Program-made: the position numbers and the translations under genes
Shown: positions 59,268 to 64,000 of the stretch, one piece after another
Layout: every line of letters starts with the position of its first letter
How positions within the stretch are numbered: position 1 is the first letter of the stretch
The notes under the pieces: generated by a model
What the model saw: the letters and a program-made list of their open reading frames with translations, nothing else
Told to the model about the DNA's origin: nothing
Database searches by the model: none
Source of the DNA: Streptomyces caelestis
GTDB taxonomy: Bacteria > Actinomycetota > Actinomycetes > Streptomycetales > Streptomycetaceae
DNA length: 64,000 bases
NCBI RefSeq assembly: GCF_001279005.1
Contig: NZ_LGCN01000132.1
Span: 124,001-188,000, forward strand
Reading direction: 5' to 3'

Positions 59268-60502
59268 CGCCTCAGCACCAGGCACGCGTTGACACCTCCC
59301 AACCCCCGTGAGACCACCAGCGTGTGCTCCCACCCGGGAGCGGGCCGGGCCTCGCCGCGCACCAGGTCCAGGTCGATGCCCGGCGCCGGGCGGTCGAGGT
59401 TGACGGTGGCCGGGACCGTCTCCTCCCGCATGCCCCGCAGGGCCAGCGCCACGTCGGCGGGCGCGGCGGCGCCGAGCAGATGACCGAACCCTGACTTGGG
59501 CACGGTGACCGGCACCCGGGCCGCGGCCGGTCCGAAGGCCTCGTGCAGCGCGTAGCCCTCGGTGACGTCCTCGAAGGGGATCGCGGAACCGTGGGCGAAC
59601 ACCGCTCCCAGGTCCCCGCCCGAGACGCCGGCCCGGTCGGCCGCGGTGCGCATGGCGCGGCCGAGGACCTGGCCGGTCGGTTCGACGGTGTAGTACGGCA
59701 TGTAGCCGTCGGTGCTCACGCCCCAGCCGGCCAGTTCGCCGAGGATCGTCGCGCCCCGGCGTTCGGCGTGCTCGCGCCGTTCCAGGATCAGGAACACCGC
59801 GCCCTCACCGAAGACGCTGCCGCCGTGCCCGGCGTCGAAGGGCCGGTACAGCTCGTCGGGGGCGAGCGTGCCGCGGGCCTTGGCGCCGAGCCCGCTGGTC
59901 TCCAGGCACAGCCAGCCGTACGGTGACAGCGGCGCCTCGACGCCGCCCGCGATGACGACGTCGACGCGGTCGCGCAGCAGCGCCTCGGCCCCGCCGATCA
60001 GGGCGTACGCGCCGCTCGCGCGGTCGGCCACGAAGGTGCGGGCCGGGCCCTTGACGCCCTGGTCGATGCAGATGTTGCCCTGCGGGGCGGCGGGGAACCA
60101 GGCGGTCGCCTGGTAGGGGCTGACCGCGCGCGGACCGTCGGTCCACAGGTTGCGCAGCTCGCGTTCGGCGAACTCCCAGCCGCCGAGGATGTTGCCGACC
60201 ATGACGCCGGTGCGCTCGGGGGTGACGTCCGTGCCGATGGCGACGCCGGCCTCGTCGAGGGCCTGGCGCACGGCGTGGACGGCCAGGTGCGTGAAGCGGT
60301 CGGTGCGCTTGACGAACCGGGACGGCAGCTCGGCGTCGGCGTCGAAGCCGCTCTGTCCCGCGGCCGGGCAGGCGTAGGCCGAGGCGTCGAAGCGGTCGAT
60401 GGCGGTGACGTGCGCGGCCCCTTCCCGGGCTCCCTCCCACAGGGGGCCGAGGCCCGTGCCGGCCGGGGTGACCGCGCCGATTCCGGTGACGACGACGCTC
60501 AT
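59264..60502 (-). CDS. Ketosynthase chain-length factor (KS-beta)
   Basis: The 412-residue protein is a ketosynthase homologue lacking the active Cys. The nucleophile position, aligned over GPxxT-(5), is Arg161 (GPARTFVADRASGAYAL); most CLFs have Gln there. The rest of the fold is intact (VVIAGGVEAPLSPYGW, FDAGHGGSVFGEGAVFLILE, VPKSGFGHLLGAA). It pairs with KS-alpha and sets chain length; the Gln of other CLFs is linked to decarboxylative priming, so Arg is notable. Start ATG 60502 overlaps the KS-alpha stop. Confidence 0.9.
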   Translation of the reverse strand: MSVVVTGIGAVTPAGTGLGPLWEGAREGAAHVTAIDRFDASAYACPAAGQSGFDADAELPSRFVKRTDRFTHLAVHAVRQALDEAGVAIGTDVTPERTGVMVGNILGGWEFAERELRNLWTDGPRAVSPYQATAWFPAAPQGNICIDQGVKGPARTFVADRASGAYALIGGAEALLRDRVDVVIAGGVEAPLSPYGWLCLETSGLGAKARGTLAPDELYRPFDAGHGGSVFGEGAVFLILERREHAERRGATILGELAGWGVSTDGYMPYYTVEPTGQVLGRAMRTAADRAGVSGGDLGAVFAHGSAIPFEDVTEGYALHEAFGPAAARVPVTVPKSGFGHLLGAAAPADVALALRGMREETVPATVNLDRPAPGIDLDLVRGEARPAPGWEHTLVVSRGLGGVNACLVLRR

Positions 60503-61785
60503 CGCCGGCCTCCTTCCCGGACCGCGCCGGCGACCAGGGCCGCGTGCAGGCCGGCGAAGCCGCTGGCGTCCTTGAGGATGACCTCGCCGTCCCAGGGGCG
60601 TCCGGTGCCCGGCACGTAGTCGAGGTCGCACGTCGGGTCGGGGTTCTCGTAGTTGGCGGTGGGGTGCACGAAGCGGTGGGTGCAGGCCAGGGCGCACAGC
60701 ACGAGCTCCATGGCGCTGGCCGCGGCCAGGGCGTGGCCCAGCATGGACTTGGCGGAGTTCACCGGGATCGCCCGGGCGCGCGGGCCCAGGGCGAGTTTGA
60801 GCGCGCTGGTCTCGCAGGTGTCGTTCTGCCGGGTCGAGCTGCCGTGCGAGCTGACGTGGTCGATGTCGTCGGGGGTCAGTCCGGCGCGCTGGACGGCCTG
60901 GGTCATGGCACGGGTCAGATCGGCGCCGTCGGACAGCAGGTCGGTCATGTGGATGGCGTTGGAGGTGTGGGAGAAGCCGTCGACCCGCAGGTACGGCGTC
61001 GCCCCGCGGGCTCGTGCGTGCTCCCGTTCCTCCAGCACCAGGATGCCGCAGCCCTCGCCCAGCACGAACCCGTCGCGCCCGTCGTCGTAGGGGCGTGAGG
61101 CGGCCTCGGGCCGGTCCTTGTGGGCACGGGAGAGACAGTTGATGATCTCGAAGGAGGCCACGGTGACCGGGGTGATGGGCGCCTCGGTGGCTCCGGCGAT
61201 CATCACGTCCGCGTCCCCGTGGGCGATGGTCTCGAAGGCGTGGCCGACGGCGTCGATGCCGCCGATGCAGCCGGTGGACAGGGTGACGCACGGGCCCTGC
61301 GCCCCGAACAGGGCGGACAGGACCGTGCCGGGGGTGTTCGACATGGAGGCGAGGTACAGGTCGCGGCCCGCCTTCGCCGGGTCGACGGGCTTGCGGCCCT
61401 GGTCCGTGACGGCGAGGAACTCCTCCTCCATCTTGGGTGTGCCGCAGATCGCCGTGGACAGCGAGATGCCGGTGCGGTCGGCCGCGTGACCGCCGGCTTC
61501 GAGGCCGGCGTCCCGCATGGCCTGGGCGGCGGCCGCGACGGCGAACTGCACGTACCTGTCCAGCCGTTGCACCTCGGGCGGCAGGGAGGGTATCTGCTCC
61601 TCGAATCCGGGTACTTCCGCCACCGCGTCGGAGAGGAAGGCGAACTCCTTGAACAGGGCGGAACTGGTGATGTCGGAAAGCGGTTTGGTGACGCTCCTGC
61701 CCGCCGAGACCGTGTCCCAGAAGGCGTCCTTTCCTATTCCCGCCGGGCTGACGACTCCGAGCCCGGTGACGACCACTTCTCGCAT
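60499..61785 (-). CDS. Beta-ketoacyl synthase (KS-alpha) of type II PKS
   Basis: The 428-residue enzyme has the Cys173 nucleophile in VTLSTGCIGGIDAVGHA, His motifs in DHVSSHGSSTRQND and NSAKSMLGHALAAASAMELVL. Length and order fit a minimal PKS ketosynthase. It elongates with malonyl-ACP together with the CLF. The start ATG 61785 has GAAAGG seven bases upstream and follows the methyltransferase stop by two bases. Sequence features (SDITSSALFKEFAFLS) do not tell the product class. Confidence 0.95.
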   Translation of the reverse strand: MREVVVTGLGVVSPAGIGKDAFWDTVSAGRSVTKPLSDITSSALFKEFAFLSDAVAEVPGFEEQIPSLPPEVQRLDRYVQFAVAAAAQAMRDAGLEAGGHAADRTGISLSTAICGTPKMEEEFLAVTDQGRKPVDPAKAGRDLYLASMSNTPGTVLSALFGAQGPCVTLSTGCIGGIDAVGHAFETIAHGDADVMIAGATEAPITPVTVASFEIINCLSRAHKDRPEAASRPYDDGRDGFVLGEGCGILVLEEREHARARGATPYLRVDGFSHTSNAIHMTDLLSDGADLTRAMTQAVQRAGLTPDDIDHVSSHGSSTRQNDTCETSALKLALGPRARAIPVNSAKSMLGHALAAASAMELVLCALACTHRFVHPTANYENPDPTCDLDYVPGTGRPWDGEVILKDASGFAGLHAALVAGAVREGGRR

Positions 61786-61787
61786 GG

Positions 61788-62831
61788 TTACTGCCTTTCT
61801 CCCGTCAGGGCCGTCACCAGCCCGCGAGTGACGCATTCCTTCGCCGTGATCCCGGCCTCGGCCATGAGGGCGCGGTATTCGTCGGCCTCGGGCAGGCCGC
61901 CGTTCTCGGTGTTCACCAGGAGGCTGAGCGCGAGCATGGGGCGGCCGAGCGGGGGCTGTCCGGGCGGCGTCCGCATGATGTCGGCGAGCAGCAGCGTGCC
62001 GCCGGGCCTCAGTACGCGGGCGCACTCCCGGATCAGCCGGGCGGCGGTCCGCCGGCCGGCGAACCGGCCCGCGTGCGCCATGACGACGGTGTCGAACTCG
62101 CCCTCGGCGAACGGCGTGCTGCCGAAGTCGGCCGCCACGAAGCGGAACCTTCCGGCGACCCCGAACTCCGCGGCGCGCTCGCGGGCCACGGCGAGGAGGG
62201 CCGGATCGTCGTGTGCGGTCACCCTCGCCCGGGGGTCGGCGCCGGCCAGCGCGATGCCCCACTCCCCGCTGCCGCAGGTGAGGTCCAGGACCCGGCCGGC
62301 GTCGACCGGCCCCAGGGCCGCGACCACGCCGGACGCGATCCGCACGGCGAGCGGGAAGGCGCCGGCGAACATGCCCCGGTGGCGCCCGCGCCCGGCCGGG
62401 TCCCCGAGGTCGCCGCCGCGGTCGCCGGAGCGCGCGAGGGGCGTGAGCGCGCTCCAGCGGTCCCACTGCGCGAGCACCTCGTCGAAGTGGTCCCCGAGGT
62501 AGGCCGGGGCTCCTTCCACCAGGTACGCGCGCGCCGTCCCGGTCGGCGACCAGCCCGCCGCGCCGTCACCCGACACCAGCCCGAAGTCCTCCAGGACCTC
62601 GAGCAGTTCGCCCAGTATCCGCGCGTCGCAGCCCAGGTCGCCGGCGAGCCGCGCCGTGGTGCGCGGCGCCCCGGCCAGGGCGGTGAACACGCCCAGGTCC
62701 AGGGCCGTGCCCAGTGCCCTCGCCCGGGCGAAGCCGAAGTTGAGGGCCAGCAGCGGTGCGGGGTCGGGCAGTTCGGTGTAGCGGGCGAGGGCCGTGGCGA
62801 CGGAGGCCGGCGGCGTGGGCGTGTCCGTCAC
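61788..62831 (-). CDS. SAM-dependent O-methyltransferase 2
   Basis: The GTG at 62831 overlaps the stop of the preceding methyltransferase (GTGA). The 347 residues have a dimerisation domain (FGFARARALGTALDLGVFTAL, RTTARLAGDLG) and a Rossmann SAM domain with motif I VLDLTCGSGEWGIAL. MLALSLLVNTENGGLPEADEYRALMAEAGI at the C-terminus matches the PF00891-like polyketide O-methyltransferases such as MmcR and TcmN C-domain. The usual catalytic His/Glu pair is not obvious. It shares a common ancestor with the gene immediately upstream. Confidence 0.88.
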   Translation of the reverse strand: MTDTPTPPASVATALARYTELPDPAPLLALNFGFARARALGTALDLGVFTALAGAPRTTARLAGDLGCDARILGELLEVLEDFGLVSGDGAAGWSPTGTARAYLVEGAPAYLGDHFDEVLAQWDRWSALTPLARSGDRGGDLGDPAGRGRHRGMFAGAFPLAVRIASGVVAALGPVDAGRVLDLTCGSGEWGIALAGADPRARVTAHDDPALLAVARERAAEFGVAGRFRFVAADFGSTPFAEGEFDTVVMAHAGRFAGRRTAARLIRECARVLRPGGTLLLADIMRTPPGQPPLGRPMLALSLLVNTENGGLPEADEYRALMAEAGITAKECVTRGLVTALTGERQ

Positions 62832-63859
62832 CCGGAGCCCTTCGTCGCGACGAGCAGCCCGGACAGCGCCGACACGTTCCCGGTCTCCACGTCCCGGAAT
62901 CCGGCGGCATCCACCCAGGAGCGGATCTCGTCGACGTCCCGGACCTCGCCCTCCTCGGTGTTGACCAGCAGGATCAGCCCGAACATGGAGGGGAAGAGCC
63001 CGGAGGCGAGCGACGGCATGTGGGAGTGCACCAGCAGCCGCCCGCCGTCGGGGAGATGGGCGTGGATCCGCTTCACCAGGTGCGCGGCGCGCTCGGGTCC
63101 GTAACCGTCGAGGACGTGGGAGAGCAGGACGGCGTCGCTCTCGGGCCAGGCGTCCTCCATGATGTCGGCGGGCACGACCTCGATCCGGTCCTTGAGCCCG
63201 GCCTCCTCCACGTTGGCGCGGGCCAGGTCGGTGACGGCGGGGTAGTCGAGGGAGGTGACGCGCAGCCCGGGGTGGTGCTTGGCGAGCGCGATGGAGTAGT
63301 CGCCGGAGCCGCAGCCCAGGTCGATGATGTGGCGCACGCCGTCCAGGGGCGCGACGGCGGCCAGCCGGTCCGCCTGGAGGCGGGAGCTGACCCGCATGGC
63401 CTGGATGAGCCGGCCGGTGCCCTCGCGGCCCTCGCCGGCCGCGGCGCCCTGGTCGCGGTACCCCTTCTTCAGCACCCGCTGGTTGAGCGAGGCGTTGGCG
63501 CGCACGGCCTCGTCGAGCCGGGCGAAGTGGCCGAAGTGGGAGTCCTGGTGCTCGGCGAAGCCGCCCATGTAGTCGGGTCGCCCGGCGACCAGGTAGCGGT
63601 CGGCCTCCTCGCTGTTGCGGTACGTCCCGTCCTCGGCTCGCACGAGGTCCAGGCCCCTGAGCGCGACGAGGAGCGCCCGGGTGGGGCGCGGACTGAGGCC
63701 GAGCTCGCCGGCCAGGTCCTCCACGGTGCGCGGCGCCTTGTCCAGGGCTTCGAAGACTCCCAGGTCGAGGGCGGTGAACACCGCCTTCGACTGGAGGTAG
63801 GCGGTCAGGATGGAGTGGACCCGGGAGGAGTCCTCCCGGGCAGGCGTCGTGGTGGTCAC
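62828..63859 (-). CDS. SAM-dependent O-methyltransferase 1
   Basis: The 343-residue protein has AVFTALDLGVFEALDKAPRTVEDLAGELGLSPRPTRALLVAL as the dimerisation/winged-helix part and HIIDLGCGSGDYSIALAKHHPGLRVTSLDYP as SAM motif I. LLVHSHMPSLASGLFPSMFGLILLVNTEEGEVRDVDEIRSWVDAAGF parallels the C-terminus of the neighbouring methyltransferase, so the two look like an old tandem duplication. The GTG start overlaps the stop of the gene to its right. Substrate is presumably a phenolic hydroxyl of the polyketide. Confidence 0.88.
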   Translation of the reverse strand: MTTTTPAREDSSRVHSILTAYLQSKAVFTALDLGVFEALDKAPRTVEDLAGELGLSPRPTRALLVALRGLDLVRAEDGTYRNSEEADRYLVAGRPDYMGGFAEHQDSHFGHFARLDEAVRANASLNQRVLKKGYRDQGAAAGEGREGTGRLIQAMRVSSRLQADRLAAVAPLDGVRHIIDLGCGSGDYSIALAKHHPGLRVTSLDYPAVTDLARANVEEAGLKDRIEVVPADIMEDAWPESDAVLLSHVLDGYGPERAAHLVKRIHAHLPDGGRLLVHSHMPSLASGLFPSMFGLILLVNTEEGEVRDVDEIRSWVDAAGFRDVETGNVSALSGLLVATKGSG

Positions 63860-64000
63860 TTGCCCTCCAGGAGGCTGGTGTACTCGGGCAGCTGGGTGTA
63901 CTCGTAGGGGTCCTCGGAGAGGAACACGTTGCGCACCGGGGGCCGCTCGGTGGGGGCGACGACCAGGAACCGGCAGGTCTGGTCGGGTCCGGTCACGAAG
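63856..64000 (-). CDS. C-terminal end of an unidentified cluster protein (truncated by window)
   Basis: An open minus-strand frame enters at 64000 and ends at 63856, overlapping the methyltransferase start by four bases (GTGA). The last 47 residues include CRFLVVAPTERPPVRNV and FLSEDPYEYTQLPEYTSLLEGK. I do not recognise the family. The coupling shows it belongs to the polyketide operon. Confidence 0.6.
   Translation of the reverse strand, partial: FVTGPDQTCRFLVVAPTERPPVRNVFLSEDPYEYTQLPEYTSLLEGK

Overview
The DNA is uniformly GC-rich with strong third-position G/C bias. It carries families typical of Streptomyces: an HTH-nSTAND-WD40 protein, a TPR-tailed Ser/Thr kinase, an I36 inhibitor, a GH81/GH55/GH1 glucanase set, ATGA/GTGA-coupled genes and a type II polyketide synthase. 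The window therefore reads as a Streptomyces (or very close actinomycete) chromosome. No tRNA, rRNA, insertion sequence, CRISPR array or replication origin was seen.

Layout. (1) 1-6600: the tail of a Ser/Thr kinase, then a defence-like group: a UvrD-type helicase with a RelE-like N-terminus, an unrecognised Cys-pair protein in visibly less GC-rich DNA, and a convergent DUF262/HNH/RAMA protein resembling type IV (modification-dependent) restriction enzymes. (2) 6800-13440: four minus-strand genes (NlpC/P60 hydrolase, giant HTH-nSTAND-WD40 sensor, I36 peptidase inhibitor, lipoprotein). (3) 14140-17006: a secreted GH81 endo-beta-1,3-glucanase behind a promoter with a perfect LacI-type operator. 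(4) 17277-19275: an erythromycin-esterase-like enzyme divergent from a double-MerR regulator across a palindrome. (5) 20079-24598: a secreted protein, then a three-gene peptidoglycan-active operon (PG-binding/DUF1906, membrane protein, M15-like probable pseudoenzyme). (6) 24695-34488: an EVE-like protein and an HTH-N6 DNA methylase, divergent from a tightly coupled operon SWIM / unknown / VWA / MoxR AAA+ / DUF5682. This is the best candidate here for an incompletely described system. (7) 34825-39865: MarR-MFS exporter pair, ABC exporter and a DUF1648 protein. (8) 40177-46469: GlsB-like stress protein, GH1 beta-glucosidase, GH55 exo-beta-1,3-glucanase with a second LacI-type operator, and an EF-G paralogue. 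(9) 46950-49543: MHS transporter and an orphan LuxR regulator with an Asp-less receiver. (10) 49568-53215: a 46-bp palindrome, DHA2 exporter, FAD monooxygenase and a convergent TetR regulator. (11) 53235-64000 and beyond: a type II PKS cluster on the minus strand.

How genes work together. The two beta-glucanase loci (GH81; GH1+GH55) share promoter geometry (TTGAC(A/T) about 38 bp before an AGCGCT-centred operator) and could convert beta-1,3-glucan to glucose under one LacI-family repressor. The polyketide operon encodes KS-alpha, chain-length factor, ACP, a dedicated acyltransferase and PPTase, two cyclases, three methyltransferases, plus SAM synthetase and adenosine kinase, so methyl donor supply and by-product removal are built in. 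The adjoining exporter, monooxygenase and TetR repressor look like its export, tailoring and control edge. The cluster continues past the right end.
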